DNA of 64,000 nt from Diphasiastrum complanatum (lineage: Eukaryota; Streptophyta; Lycopodiopsida; Lycopodiales; Lycopodiaceae): positions 13,254,721 to 13,318,720 of the forward strand of contig CM055097.1 in the NCBI GenBank assembly GCA_029204225.1, in the 5' to 3' direction. Positions within the stretch are counted from its first letter, which is position 1. Each line of letters opens with the position of its first letter. Made by a program: the position numbers and the translations under genes. This document shows, in pieces, positions 1 to 10,635 of the stretch. The notes below the pieces were generated by a model. The model made no database searches and had not been told where the DNA came from. It saw nothing but the letters and a program-made list of their open reading frames with translations.

Positions 1-596
1 TTGTTAAGTTCGTCCTTAACCATGAGAGAGTACTTAGGATTGAGACGATACTATCTCTATCGAATAGGTAAAGCATCTTCCTTAAGATCAATTCGGTGCT
101 CTCCAAATTCTGCAGGTATACCCTTCAAATCGTCGAGCGACCAGGCAAAAACGTCTTGATACTCCTTCAATAGTTCAGTGAATTCCACTAACTCCGATTC
201 TCCAAGTGACTTCGAAACATGCACAAATCTGCCAGGTGCAAGTTCAATCAGTTCAGTAGAATCTGGTAAAATGATACCTTCTGTCATACTGGCCTTGGTA
301 TGGCCATGAATTTCACGCATGGTTGACTCCACAGATGTTTTCTTGTCGTCAACCTGGTTCTTGTTACCAAATTCGTGTTCAGATTCATCACTCGAATCGT
401 TAGACTCTTTCGAGTTCGTGTCTGCAACATTAATTTCTTCATACAAAACATCCGCTTCAGCATCACAGGCATCGAAGAATTCTTCGTCATCAGCATTCTC
501 ATAACATTCAAAGTACTGCACTTCAATATCAGATCCATTGGGAAAAATATTCAAGGCATACGAAGATTCTTCTGATGTAAAGCTGGTATCGGACAA
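1..596 (-). pseudogene. Ty3-D acidic linker and start of reverse transcriptase
   Basis: An acidic, Ser-rich linker is followed by the conserved entry to Ty3 RT (ELLKEYQDVFAWS, then PAEFGEHRIDL and ALPIR). Two in-frame stops follow at about positions 50-58, after which the frame again reads like RT (YRLNPKYSLMVKDELN) to the window edge. The stops show that this copy cannot make a full polyprotein. The rest of RT, RNase H and integrase should lie left of the window. Confidence 0.75.
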
Positions 597-701
597 AGGA
601 GTTTCACCTTCATAATTGTCACGACTCCAGGTTATGATTTGTTCTGCTGGCTTACCTCGGTTATTGGTCTCACCAGTCTGAAATCTCAGCTCTCTGGATT
701 T

Positions 702-1178
702 TCAATGTACACTTGCGTTTGATTGATAAAGCCAAGGTCGTCCAATCAGCACAGAATAGGCTGACAAACCGAGTGGTTTGATAACAATGAAATTCCTTGT
801 GAATGGCTTGGCTTGAATGTAGACAGTGACATCCTTCAGTTCTCCAACAGGTTTTCGTCGTGTCGAATCAGCTAAGTTGATGTTTCGCTGTGTCGGTTGA
901 ATGTCAGTCAGCCCCAGAGCATGAGCTGTGTCTTCTGTTATTATATTTACACTGGAACCAGAGTCAATTGGCACTTTTTCGATCAGGCATCCCGCAATGG
1001 TAATATCAATCTCAGGTGCACCGAGATCACCTAAATCGATAGACAAAACACCAGCATCTGGCAGAGAAACGTTTTTCTTCTTTTTGAGCACAGAAAGACC
1101 TTTCAGTTGCTTTCTGTAATAAGTGTTATCTGCTCTGCACAACAGCATCAGTCGCAGCTTTCGCTTTCGTGTCTGCAA
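702..1178 (-). pseudogene. Ty3-D aspartic protease
   Basis: The active-site motif is PIDSGSSVNIITEDTA (D-S-G), followed about 60 residues later by SVLIGRPWLY, the second conserved retropepsin block. The frame differs by one from the gag frame that ends at about 1135, so pol would need a frameshift or has suffered an indel. An open frame from a TTG codon at 1178 is the visible extent; there is no convincing ATG. In the family this enzyme processes the gag-pol polyprotein. Confidence 0.75.
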
Positions 1179-2379
1179 CAGCTGGTGTTGCTACATACTG
1201 ATATTTGGGTCGCGGCTTCTGCGGCTGAGGGCAATCAGGATACTTGTGGCCAGGCTCTCTGCAATTCGAACATAATGGTACATAACCAATCGGCTTTCGC
1301 AGTCGAGGACAGCTAGGAGAAAAATGTCCCGGCTCTCCACAGTTGTAGCAGTTGCCCGAAACTGGTTTAGTCGTAGTTTGAGACTTCGTTGGTCCAACAA
1401 ATTCAGGAGGATTATGCCTTCTTGGTGCGAACTTGGGTCTGTCCTGCTGGGCTGATGCTGCAATACCGTGTACATAGTTAGTAGTCGCATCATTTTGAAA
1501 AATAAAAAGTACCTCCTAGGCAGGATCTTCAATGTATTTGACATTCACAGTAGTGCAGTCTTCCTTAGTGTGTCTAGAAGTTCCACAATTCGTACACCAC
1601 ATTCTTGAGTTGGAAGAAGACACTTTTGGTCTTTTATCTGCAACTTCAGAGATCTGCACTTTCAAGTCATTAAACTTTTTATTAAGGTCAGCCATATTAC
1701 TCTTCCAAAGCTTTTCAACTTTAGAAGTTGACGACTTATCCTCGACAACTTTCGTGTCGTCCTTTCATTTAATTCGTCGTTTATTCTTTCTCTCTCCTTT
1801 GTCAACTTCTGATTCTGATGAATCGCTGCTTTCAGATTCCGAGCTTGAAGAACTGGTACATGAATCAGAATCTGAATCTTCATCGCTGTCACTAGAATCA
1901 ATCTTCAACTTTCAAGATTTCTTCGTCGATCGTCGCTTTCGTGCTAGTTTCGAGGTCTCGAAATTTTTGGCACTAGCTATTACTGCTGCTAAGGAGGTCA
2001 TGTCCCCTTGTCTACAATACCGATCAATCTTTGGTGGTAAACCAGCCAAAACCCATTCGATCTGCATATCTACGGGATATACACCGGTTAGTTTTCCTAT
2101 GAGATTTTTAACCTTACGTGTATATTTGCGAAGGGATTCTTTACTCTTCTTTTGAACATTGTTCAGACGTCCAAGAATTCTAGATTTGTAACCAATCTCT
2201 CTGAACTGGTTCAGAAACGCATCTTTCAGCAAGTACCAGGTTCCTACACGGCCTGGTTCAACTTGACTGTACCATATGCGCGCCTGCTTTCTTAATAGAC
2301 CAGGGAAAATTCGTAGTTTGTCTACATCAGTCCAAGCCTTAAAACATCTGAGAACTGAGAAAGTAATCGGAGCTAGCAA
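1135..2379 (-). pseudogene. Ty3-D gag with three CCHC zinc knuckles
   Basis: The gag domain has the FPGLLRKQARIWYSQ and DAFLNQFREIGY stretches typical of Ty3 capsid. A TGA near 1912 ends the first open stretch, but the same frame continues through a Ser/Asp/Glu-rich region into three retroviral-type knuckles: 1596-1555 (CTNC..H....C), 1350-1309 (CYNC..H....C) and 1272-1231 (CSNC..H....C). All are C-x2-C-x4-H-x4-C and all share the frame of the capsid part, so they belong to one broken gag. The frame ends near 1135. The function in the family is RNA binding and particle assembly. Most plant Ty3 gags have one or two knuckles, so three is notable. Confidence 0.75.
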
Positions 2380-2390
2380 CTTGGGCAGAT

Positions 2391-2590
2391 GTGCTTAAAG
2401 GTAATACAGTCTCTCCACCTCCACCTTTACCTTCACCTTCATTTATCTCAACCACATTCACCGAGAGCCGTTTGCGAGAGCACAAGGCCCTTAATGTTCA
2501 CGTCAGAGGTATCATGAACTCCCCTAATGAGTTAGGTAAAGAGAGCTCTTCTAGAAACTGTAGGTCCACTCTTCTAAGGGAACTCATTTG
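2391..2590 (+). pseudogene. LINE ORF1 fragment
   Basis: The plus-strand frame holds ESRLREHKALNVHVRG preceded by PSFISTTF. The better-preserved LINE ORF1 at 58911-59351 has SKERMREYKALNIRARR preceded by PSFNRVISATI. The match covers about 35 residues and then fades. No adjoining endonuclease or RT is present. It sits against the 5' side of Ty3-D gag, so one insertion probably truncated the other. An alternative is chance similarity of a basic helix, but the order of both blocks is the same. Confidence 0.5.
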
Positions 2591-2956
2591 ACTATGGATA
2601 GGCAGTATCAGACATACTCTATGTCGCAGAAATTCTCATGAAATCATCTGAACTCCTGGAGCAAGTGAAGGGGGCCTGCACTGCAAAAATCTCTCAAAAG
2701 GCAACAAGGGAAAAGTCCACAAGAAGGTTACAAGTTTCTAGAATTTATTCAAACCTACTACTTATGCCCATATCTATGCTTCAATTCAAGTGCTTGCATT
2801 CTCAGAAGTCTGAAGCGAGACATACAGGAAAACCTTTCTAATGCAGCTTTGCCAAAAAGTTACTTCATCTGATACATAATATAAAGCTTGATCACCAAGT
2901 TAATATATGATGTAGGGACAATGACTTTGGGACAAGGAATACAAATAACAGTCTAC
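2591..2956. other. Non-coding, probable AATF intron sequence 3' of exon D
   Basis: The region is AT-rich with short open frames only. A plus-strand frame at 2638-2841 shows no recognisable domain. I looked on the minus strand for the next AATF exon and found no convincing acceptor followed by conserved sequence. Confidence 0.4.
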
Positions 2957-3067
2957 CTCTTGTAAATCCATCAGACAGTCCAAAGTTCTTAATGCAGATG
3001 TTTCCAATTGTTCATAAGCCTTTCTCGTTACCTCTGTGGTAGAACAAAATATCAACCTTGACTGGCC
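2957..3067 (-). CDS. AATF: AATF exon D (AATF-Che1 domain, C-terminal half)
   Basis: The acceptor is TATGATATTTCAG at 3068-3080 and the donor GTAGAC is at 2956-2951. The 37 codons are open in phase 0 and contain SRLIFCSTTEV, KAYEQLETSALRTL and DCLMDLQE. AATF/Bfr2 proteins have the equivalent block just after the NRLP motif, ending in a (L/V)(E/D)LQE helix. Reading on past the donor gives a stop within about 20 codons, supporting the splice site. The next exon is not found before the Ty3-D remnant. Confidence 0.8.
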
Positions 3068-3317
3068 CTGAAATATCATAAAAAGTGCCAAACAAACATA
3101 AAAACTGTTAGGATACTTACAAATGAATTGTTAACAAGAATTCTTCCAAACAATACATTGTTACAGTTGATGCAAGCAAAATAGCACAGCTCAAAATCAA
3201 AGTATACAGTAAGTCTTTAAGAAATTCACCAAGATTAGCAAAGATATCAAATTTCATCCAGGATGCCAGCTTAGTGCAAGAAAACCACTTTTTATCTAAA
3301 GCTATAGATCAACATAC

Positions 3318-3392
3318 CGGAGGCAATCGATTGGCATTAGTCACAACCTTCTGTAATACAATCCGCAGTTCTAAAGCTCGGTCCCATAGTGC
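3318..3392 (-). CDS. AATF: AATF exon C (ALWD...NRLP core)
   Basis: The acceptor is a pyrimidine-rich TTTATTTCAG ending at 3393, and the donor GTATGTT starts at 3317. The 25 codons, in phase 0 at both ends, carry ALWDRALELRIVLQKV and NANRLPP. ALWD...LQK...NRLP is the most conserved signature of AATF/Che-1 across eukaryotes. The intron to exon D is only 250 bp, while the intron upstream is about 9.2 kb. Confidence 0.88.
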
Positions 3393-3412
3393 CTGAAATA
3401 AAGTGTGTTAAA

Positions 3413-3616
3413 TCATTTCCACAATTCTGCAACTCAAATTGAAAAAGCCTTCCTATCGCATTTCAAATGACACAGAATATGCACAAATAAATTTAATTGA
3501 CTAAAAGTTGTGATTCATTTCCACAATTCTGCAACTCAAATTGAAAAAGCCTTCCTATCGCATTGCAAATGACAGAGAATATGCACAAATAAATTTGATT
3601 GACTAAAAGTTGTGAT
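3413..3616. repeat. Tandem duplication, period about 102 bp, in AATF intron
   Basis: Two adjacent copies begin TCATTTCCACAATTCTGCAA at 3413 and 3515, and each runs through GACTAAAAGTTGTGATT. I see only a handful of differences, such as GCATTTCAAATGACACAG versus GCATTGCAAATGACAGAG. It lies about 20 bp upstream of AATF exon C (in transcript direction). Confidence 0.9.
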
Positions 3617-5153
3617 TGAACTTAACAAGTTCCTGTAAAGTGTGCCACCACTTTTTGATTTAGAAAAAAAAATGGAATTTCATTGAAATATAATTTTCTA
3701 AGAATTGCTTCTGCCAAAACATAAATTTACTGTACAGGGGCAAGCTATGGGTGAACCTTGCTAACCATTGAACAAGCTTAAGCAAAGAATACACATGCAA
3801 ACAATCCTCCCATCAAAAGTAGGCTGAAGTATGGAGCTGATAGCACACTTTTAAATAGGATACAACTTTTGAAAACATTCAACAACTTTGTCTATATTTC
3901 ATGAAGAGGAATATCTAGACCTCTGCAAAAAGAACAATTTAATATTCTGACAACTTACATAATTTTTTTTTTTAACGCATTCTTCTTCAATATAACTACC
4001 TATTTGTCAACAATCCAAACATTCTCAAGGATTAATCCTTTATGAGTCAACTATCATCATTAATGCAAAAGGAATATCATAGGATTACCTATCCTTACAG
4101 ATGCATTAAGTAATAAGAAGTACCTTATGAAAATCATTTCATTACCGAAAGTCTACATTACACGTGGTAGTCAAGATTACAAGGAAATTCACTATACTCC
4201 AAAAGAGATTCTCAATGCATACATGTTTTTGAAAAAAAGGAAATCAAAGATTTCCTTACAGCTATAAAAAGTATATAGTGAAATTTTGTGATCAGAGCTA
4301 GTATTGATTAACTAATTACTATCACCAAAATTAATTCAAAGCCTGACCAAGCTTATTCAGATTTTCATAGGCCAATTTATTACATACACCACTTGATCTT
4401 GAAGCCATAATTTCCTCTCGTCATTTTGCTACTTAAAGAGAATTTATCGATTCAAAAAGTTTTACCTTTGAAGCAAGATATCAAGATCAACGTTATCGAA
4501 GTAAGACTCCATTCCCTGGTGATGATGTTATGGAAATGAGTATAAAGATACTCACATGGGCCCTATGTTCGACCCTGAAATATTATTGTTAGCATTTACC
4601 CCGGTACCATTTTTTAACAACCCTGTTCAAATACTTTTCAATTAAACTATTTTATTACTGAGTAGTCCTTCAGAGTGGATGAATCCAAGTGACATCAGCC
4701 CTACACCTCTTTTGGAAGCAAAATAGACAATTCCCCCTAAGGGCCCCTAAGTGAATATAAAGTGGAGCAACTCAAAAGCATTTCATACTTGATTAGCTCT
4801 ATTGCTCTTAAGTTTTTTGTAGGAGACTCTACTGATGTTCTTTTCAAGAGATTTGTGACTATTCCGATTCCCGAATGACCTTCTTCAATCAAGGAGGCAA
4901 CCTATTCCAGTAGTGATTGATATTTGAGGAGCTACTAATCCTTTATGATCATTTTGTAGGCTCACATCCATCACCTTTTCATCAATGAATGCTTTTGAGG
5001 CATGTATCTTATTCAATCAACTTGGAGAGAAAAAAATTTAATCAAAGGAGCATTTTATCTTCCAATGCATATATTCTGGAGAACCCACTACCTCTGCAAT
5101 CAAATATCACACTGCATTCCCTAGTATCCTATGTAGATCATCGATGTGTTGCC
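3617..5153. other. AATF intron, no gene recognised
   Basis: The stretch is AT-rich with no long frame, no splice-bounded conserved exon, and no LTR or TIR that I recognise. A plus frame at 4989-5180 has no domain. Confidence 0.6.
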
Positions 5154-5276
5154 TGGCAATACGCATGCTACCAGGCCTGACATTGGGCTAGGAGGGGCTT
5201 GCTCCATATCAGGGAGTAGGCAAGGTTGGGTGGATTAGTTAGTATTGGCCCTACTGTGGTGTTTAGATCTCTAACA

Positions 5277-6419
5277 CTGGCACTTAGTAGAATGCCTATG
5301 ATAAACGAGCTGAATTTTACTCAGATTCGTAGTGAGTTACTCGAGTCCTTGAGAGGGAAGTGCCAGCATGATGCATTCATCTCTACTATCTGGAATTCAG
5401 TCCAGAACAAACAGCCACAAACTCTAGAACCAGTTCCTGGGGCTGGTGTCAGTTCATCCAAGAATACGGTAGCTTCCGTTGAGGATGATGAGTCCGAGTA
5501 TACGTCAGATGACGTTGAGGATTCTGAGCCTGTATTACCCAAGCAAGCCCCAATGGTTGAGGGTCAGTTGACTCAAGGATTCAAATGGAAACAATATTTC
5601 ATTCAGGATGAGTACTTGCTCTATAGAGATAGAGTATGTGTCCCCAATTCAGAGGATTATAGGCAGCAGGTCCTATATGAGTGTCATGACCGTCCTGGTG
5701 TGGGGCACCCAGGCATTCAAAAGACCTATGAGCTTCTTCGTAGGCAATTTTTCTGGCCCAGTATGAAAAAGGACGTTTAGCAATATGTAACCAATTGCCA
5801 GAAATGTCAGGTAAATAAAGCAAAGCGTTTAAAGGCGGGAGGGTTGTTACAGCCCTAGATATACCAGCTGGTAAATGGGAGAGTATCTCCATGGATTTTA
5901 TAGTAGGCCTGCCCTAAACCCAATGGGGTAATGACGCTATATGGTTCACAGTTGACCGTCTGACCAGAATGGCTCACTTTATTCCGACCAAGACAACTGT
6001 TAGAGCTCCATAGTTAGCGAGGTTGTTTGTAGATGGGCTATTTAAATTGTACGGTCTACCTTTCAGCATAGTCAGACAATAAGTTTAATGGAAATTTTTT
6101 AAGGGCAGTATTCCATCATCTCCATACTAAACTTAACATGAGCACCACCGACCATCCACAGACGGACGGTCAAACAGAAAGAGTATATCAGGTGCTGGAG
6201 GATATGCTTCGTGCATACGTCAGCAAAAAGCAGACTAATTGGGAGGAGTATCTCTCGATATTAGAGTTCGCTTATAACAATACCAAACATTCAGCTATGG
6301 GATACAGCCCATTTATGCTGATGTATGGTTTTCAGCAACGCTCACCCACAACTGTAGGGTTTGAACCCCTTTGCAAGATTTTTCCAGACTTTGTCTTAGA
6401 GGACCAAGACGGTTCTTAA
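5277..6419 (+). pseudogene. Ty3-A-type integrase remnant
   Basis: The frame starts at LSRMPMINELNFTQ (end of RNase H), then the acidic linker, then the zinc-binding integrase N-terminus (VGHPGIQKTYELLRRQFFW, NCQKCQVNKA). A TAG follows MKKDV at about 5778. Further on the core is frameshifted around 6070, where the second catalytic Asp region is damaged. The last open frame, 6138-6419, covers STTDHPQTDGQTER through FAYNNTKHSAMGYSPFMLMYGF and fuses to the last residues of the chromodomain-like tail. It is not functional. Confidence 0.85.
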
Positions 6420-6430
6420 GGGGGAGGGAG

Positions 6431-6775
6431 TGTTACGAGCACGTAACCAGTGCCCTAGAGAACACAGGAGGTCAGATACCATAGTTAGGGGCGTGTCCAG
6501 CGTACACGTCTTAGACAGTGTGAGTAGTGTGCCCCGGCACGGTCCATAGCCATGGCGGGCCTAACACAGCATAGGGAACTTGTTAGTAGGATAGGGCCCC
6601 ACGTTGGGTCCCGACGTGCAGTCGGCCACGTCAGTGCCACGTGGCCGACACTTGGCAATACGCATGCTACCAGGCCTCACACTGGGCTAGGAGGGGTTTG
6701 CTCCATATCAGGGAGTAGGCAAGGTTGGGTGGATCAATTAGTATTGGCCCTACTGTGGTGTTTAGATCTCTAACA
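6431..6775 (+). repeat. 3' LTR of deleted Ty3-A relative
   Basis: It begins TGTTACGAGCACGTAACC right after the polypurine tract and ends ATCTCTAACA. It aligns through most of its length with the Ty3-A LTRs at 36132-36488 and 47460-47799. Confidence 0.85.
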
Positions 6776-6864
6776 CTACCACTACCAACACTGCAGTCTC
6801 ACAATAAGTCCTACGTGGACAATGCTCCTTCTCTTTTGATGTTGACAAACAGTAATATAATTCC

Positions 6865-6867
<3 letters not shown>

Positions 6868-6908
<41 letters not shown>
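6868..6908. repeat. (CT)n microsatellite at 5' edge of LINE-1
   Basis: 41 bases of pure CT, directly followed by LINE sequence. Confidence 0.95.
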
Positions 6909-6911
<3 letters not shown>

Positions 6912-9622
6912 TGGATACGGATGGGACTCAGTATTCCGACGAGAAACTAGGTCTGCCAGTGGTCGAGGTTCAGGTGGGGTCGCCTGCTTGTACAGAGAGT
7001 CTCTCCACTCGAGTATGGACTTCATCGGACATGACGAGCAGGCTCGCTATATTTGGACTCGCATCGTGGGTCATGATATCGATTTGGATAGAGATGTTTT
7101 TATTGCAGCATGTTACTTTCCACCAGAGTCTTCATCTTTTGCTGAGGGTATTGGATCTCCATATCAGGATCTCTCACCAGATATTATCAGATTCTCAGAG
7201 CGTGGGCATATTCTCCTCACAGGGGATTTTAATGCCAGGCCATCATCGAGACAGACGGAGTTCTTCAACACCACGGATCAGCTGCGTGTTCATGCCCTTG
7301 ACAGTGATATGGTTGGAGTTACCAGGACTTCCGCGGACAGTTCGGGACCTACTACTCCATATGGTGAGTACTTACTGCAGTTTGGAGAGGCACATGAGCT
7401 AGCCATTTATAATGGCTTACCCTGCTGGCCACATTCAGACAGTTATACATGTCACCCTCACAGTGGAGGACATAGTGTCGTTGACTATCTCATGGGGTCA
7501 CCATCCTTTATACCCATAGTCTCTGACTTCCACGTTTCTCCCACCACCCTTTCTGATCACTCATTTCTCTCCTTCGATATTGGCCACCTTCGACCTACTC
7601 CTCCATCTTCACTACCCATGCTTACCCGAGCACCCAAGTACACATTTGATCCCACTTACATGCCACTATACCAGCAGTTTCTGGCTTCACTTTTGAACTC
7701 CTTTCCTCATGACAGTCCAGTCGACATCCAGGCCACCTTTCTCACCACCTCACTCCACTCAGCTACATCACTAACCTTCCCCACAAAACCCCATCCCAAA
7801 AAGACTCGACGCACACCCCGACCACTGCACCCCCCATGGTACGATACCGAGTGTCGTTCTCTTCATCAGTCGGTAACCTACTCACGTACCCATGCCCCAA
7901 ATCTACTTCGATCTTCCCAACGCTCCTACCATCGTGTTCTCCGCCGTAAGAAGCGTTCCTATGATGATTCTGAAGGGAAACGTCTTATTGACCTTCTTTT
8001 CAGTTCCTCTTCGGGCGCTTTTTGGCGTGAGTTCATTCCGCGCTCTCCGCCACCTCTCTTGGAGGACCTCCGCATTTGGACTCCTTATGCTACTAGCTTG
8101 TATACTGTCCCTACCGACTCACCTATCTCTATATCCCTGCGACCATCTGAGTTCTCTTTCTTTACATCTGACATGGTACTTGCAGCCATTAAGAAAATGA
8201 AGTCCCACAAGGCCAGAGATATTGAAGATCTTGAGTCTGAACTCCTTTCTTATGCCTTTGACCTACTCGCTCCCACCATAGCCACCCTTCTTAACTCTGT
8301 TGTTGTTTCTGGTTTCCCATCGTCCTGGTGCACTAACATTATCCACCCCATCCATAGGAATGGTGACCCCATGATTCCGAGTAACTACCGCACCATTATG
8401 ATTGGACATGTCCTGGCAAAGCTATATGGTACTATACTTCAGTCTGTTGTGAGCTCAGAGGCAGAGACTAGGAGACTACATGCTATGGGTCAGGCGGGTT
8501 TTCGAGCCCATCAGTCTACCACAGATCACATCTTCACACTACGGACCTTGATTGAGGAGGCTAAGCATAGGAGAGAGAGGGTTTACTGCTGTTTTGTGGA
8601 CTTCAGGAAAGCCTTTGATTCTGTTCCTCGCTCACTGCTCATCCAGAGACTCTGAGACCTCGGCTTCTCCACCGACATCATTCTTGCTGTGATGGCACTT
8701 TATGAGCATGTCCTGGGATGTTTCCGGCATAGCAGTGGCTTATCCGATCACATTTGAAGCACTATTGGGGTAAAACAAGGTTGCTCCCTCTCACCAGTCC
8801 TCTTTGGCTTGTATATTGATGAGTTGGAGAGAGTCATTACACAGTGCGATGGTGCTGGTTGCAGGATTGGGGACATCTTGATTGCTATCCTCCTTTATGC
8901 CAATGATGTGGTACTAGTCTCACCTACCAAAGAGGGTCTACAGTGACAGTTAGATTGCCTACAGGAATTCTGCACCAGATGGGGCCTAGGGGTGAACATT
9001 GGGAAGACCAAGGTCATGGTCTTCAACACTTCTCGAGCATTCATGCAGCGACAGGAGCTTACTCTTGATGGGCAGGTTCTAGAGGTGGTCGCTTCATACA
9101 CATACATCGTTTTCTCGAGTCCTACTTTCAGCATGAGACAGGCCGCCACCGCCCGACTGGGTAAGGGACATGCCTCCCTTGTTCAGCTAGAGAGATTCTG
9201 TTTCCGGAAGTCCATTCATAATGCTCGAAGCAAGTGTCGGTTCTTTGATACCATTGTTACCCCGACGGCTCTTTATGTGGTAGAGGCATGGTGTACAGGT
9301 CTCCCATCTTCACACTGGGCTAGTCTTTCACGAATACAGACCACCATGCTAGCTCGGCTGATCCGAGCGAAGCCTTCGATACCACGAGATTCTCCTGGCC
9401 GAGTTTGCGGTTCCACCTATACAGATCGAGGCAGCTCTTCAGCTCATTACTACATACAGAGGGTCCAGGCGTTACCAGATATAGACAGACGATACATACA
9501 GATTGCGTTGTCCTCCTCACAGAGTCTTCATGGTCAGGGCTACAGATTATCATGGTTCTCTCAGGCATCGCACCTCTTACTAGAGTCATTTGGTATCTCC
9601 ATCACAACACTTCCCTCGGACA
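6909..9622 (+). mobile_element. LINE-1: endonuclease and RT, no ORF1, fused to LINE-2
   Basis: The copy begins after (CT)n within the endonuclease region and runs through RT to a point near 9622, where it changes into the endonuclease of a second copy. It lacks ORF1, the start of the endonuclease and the C-terminal zinc motif. It is one of six copies of this L1-like family in the window. Confidence 0.85.
6943..8994 (+). pseudogene. LINE-1 AP endonuclease and RT fingers/palm
   Basis: The endonuclease motifs in order are GSGGVACLY-type entry, ARYIWTRIV, ACYFPPESSSF, LTGDFNAR, HSVVDYLMGSPS and TLSDHSFLSFDI, as in APE-type LINE nucleases (GDFN and SDH are catalytic). RT motifs follow: IIHPIHRNGDP, NYRTIMIGHVLAKLY, GQAGFRAHQSTTDHIF, CCFVDFRKAFDSVP, STIGVKQGCSLSPVLF. 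The main open frame is 6988-8655, then stops occur at about 8655, 8757 and 8946. The catalytic box reads YANDVVL where LINE-2 has YVDD and LINE-3 has YADD, so the metal-binding Asp is lost. Confidence 0.85.
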
Positions 9623-10635
9623 TTTATATGGCTGTATGTTACTTTGCTCCACAGACTTCGGCGTTTGCTGAATTTGGTGGGGACCCATTTCAGGCACTCT
9701 CAGATGATATTGCTGTTTTATCTCAGCAGGGCTACATTTTATTAGTAGGAGATTTCAACGCCCGTACTAGCTCCAGACAGACAGAATTTCATGCAGATAC
9801 TGACTTTCTCCGGCTCCATCCTCTGGATATGGGACTTGATCGAGTATCACAGGATGCACACACTTCAGTTACATCTTTTGAAGAGCAATTGATTACTCTT
9901 GCGGAGACACATTCTCTTGCCATCTTGAATGGCCTCACACAGTGGCCTTCCTCATCAGCGTTTACATGTTATCCTCATGGTGGAGGACATAGTGTAGTTG
10001 ACTACTTTATTGGATCACCTGCTTTGATCCCTCACATCTTTGATTTCTCCATTACACCTCCTACCATTTTTGATCACTCACTCCTACGCCTCTCACTGGG
10101 TCACATAACCCCGTCTTCTAAAGTTCCACGCTCCTCTTCTACTAGCAAGCGTGTTCCTTTTACTCACTCTGGACTCGCCAACTACACCACAACCCTGTCC
10201 CAACTACTTACTAACTTCCCTTTCACGGCATCAGTTGAGCAACAAGCCACTTTTCTCTCTAAATCCCTCTTATCTGCGGCGTCCTCATCTTTCCCCACCA
10301 AGACGATATCATCTCATAGACGTGTTCACAACTGCTGGTATGATGCAGAATGTCGCTCTCTTCACAAACATGTGGTATATGCCAGATTACACTCCCCTAC
10401 AACACTCAAACAACACCAGAAAAAGTATCATAAAGCCACCAGAACTAAGAAGATAACATACCTACGATCACTCTGCCAAAGGTTGATCGACACTTTAGAT
10501 TCCCCTTCCTCCTTTTTCTGGAAACATTTCACCAGATCCTCTTCGACTTTGGCCCCCATAGCAACCGAATCTTGGGTCGAATATGCCACAAAACTTTATA
10601 CCCTAGACTCCCCTCCTACCTTACTCTCACCATGA
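8992..10635 (+). pseudogene. Chimeric ORF: LINE-1 RT C-terminus fused in frame to LINE-2 endonuclease
   Basis: 547 codons are open. The first part is the RT thumb and linker of LINE-1 (KTKVMVFNTSRAFM, SMRQAATARLGKGHASL, LARLIRAKPSIP). At about 9622 the product passes from SITTLPSD, which in intact copies leads into the zinc domain, to YMAVCYFAPQTSAF, the endonuclease of another copy. GDFNARTSSRQTEF, HSVVDYFIGSPA and TIFDHSLLRLSL follow. The open frame across the junction is probably accidental. Confidence 0.8.

Larger units (their letters stand above)
1..2390 (-). mobile_element. Ty3 retrotransposon remnant 'Ty3-D' (gag, protease, start of RT), cut by window edge
   Basis: Read on the minus strand, the order is a gag domain (about 2379-1912), three zinc knuckles (1596-1231), an aspartic protease (1178-702), an acidic linker (596-150) and the first residues of a reverse transcriptase running off the left edge. 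This is the Ty3 order. No LTR is seen to the right of gag, so the 5' end is lost or lies beyond the LINE scrap at 2391-2590. Gag and protease are in different frames, and stops interrupt both gag and the RT start, so this copy is dead. It lies 3' of the last visible AATF exon (2957-3067), probably in the next AATF intron; that placement is inferred. Confidence 0.85.
5154..6775 (+). mobile_element. Internally deleted Ty3-A relative
   Basis: A 3' piece of the 5' LTR (5154-5276) is joined directly to the end of RNase H, so PBS, gag, protease and RT are gone. Integrase follows and then jumps from TTVGFE to CKIFPDFVLEDQ, losing about 530 bp relative to Ty3-A at 46865-47400. A polypurine tract (AAGGGGGAGGGAG) precedes a 3' LTR at 6431-6775. 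Both LTR pieces match the Ty3-A LTR, for example GCTAGGAGGGGCTTGCTCC. The 5' LTR begins abruptly at GGCAATACGCATGCTACC, so the left end is truncated. Confidence 0.85.

Noticed and set aside
2638-2841. Plus-strand 67-codon ORF near AATF exon D
   Set aside because: No domain, no splice support, no similarity to the nearby LINE ORF1 that I could sustain.
2780-2870. Possible next AATF exon (minus, starting AALERF...)
   Set aside because: The acceptor (GGCAAAG) is poor, the sequence only weakly resembles the expected LLEKN helix, and it reaches a stop without a donor.
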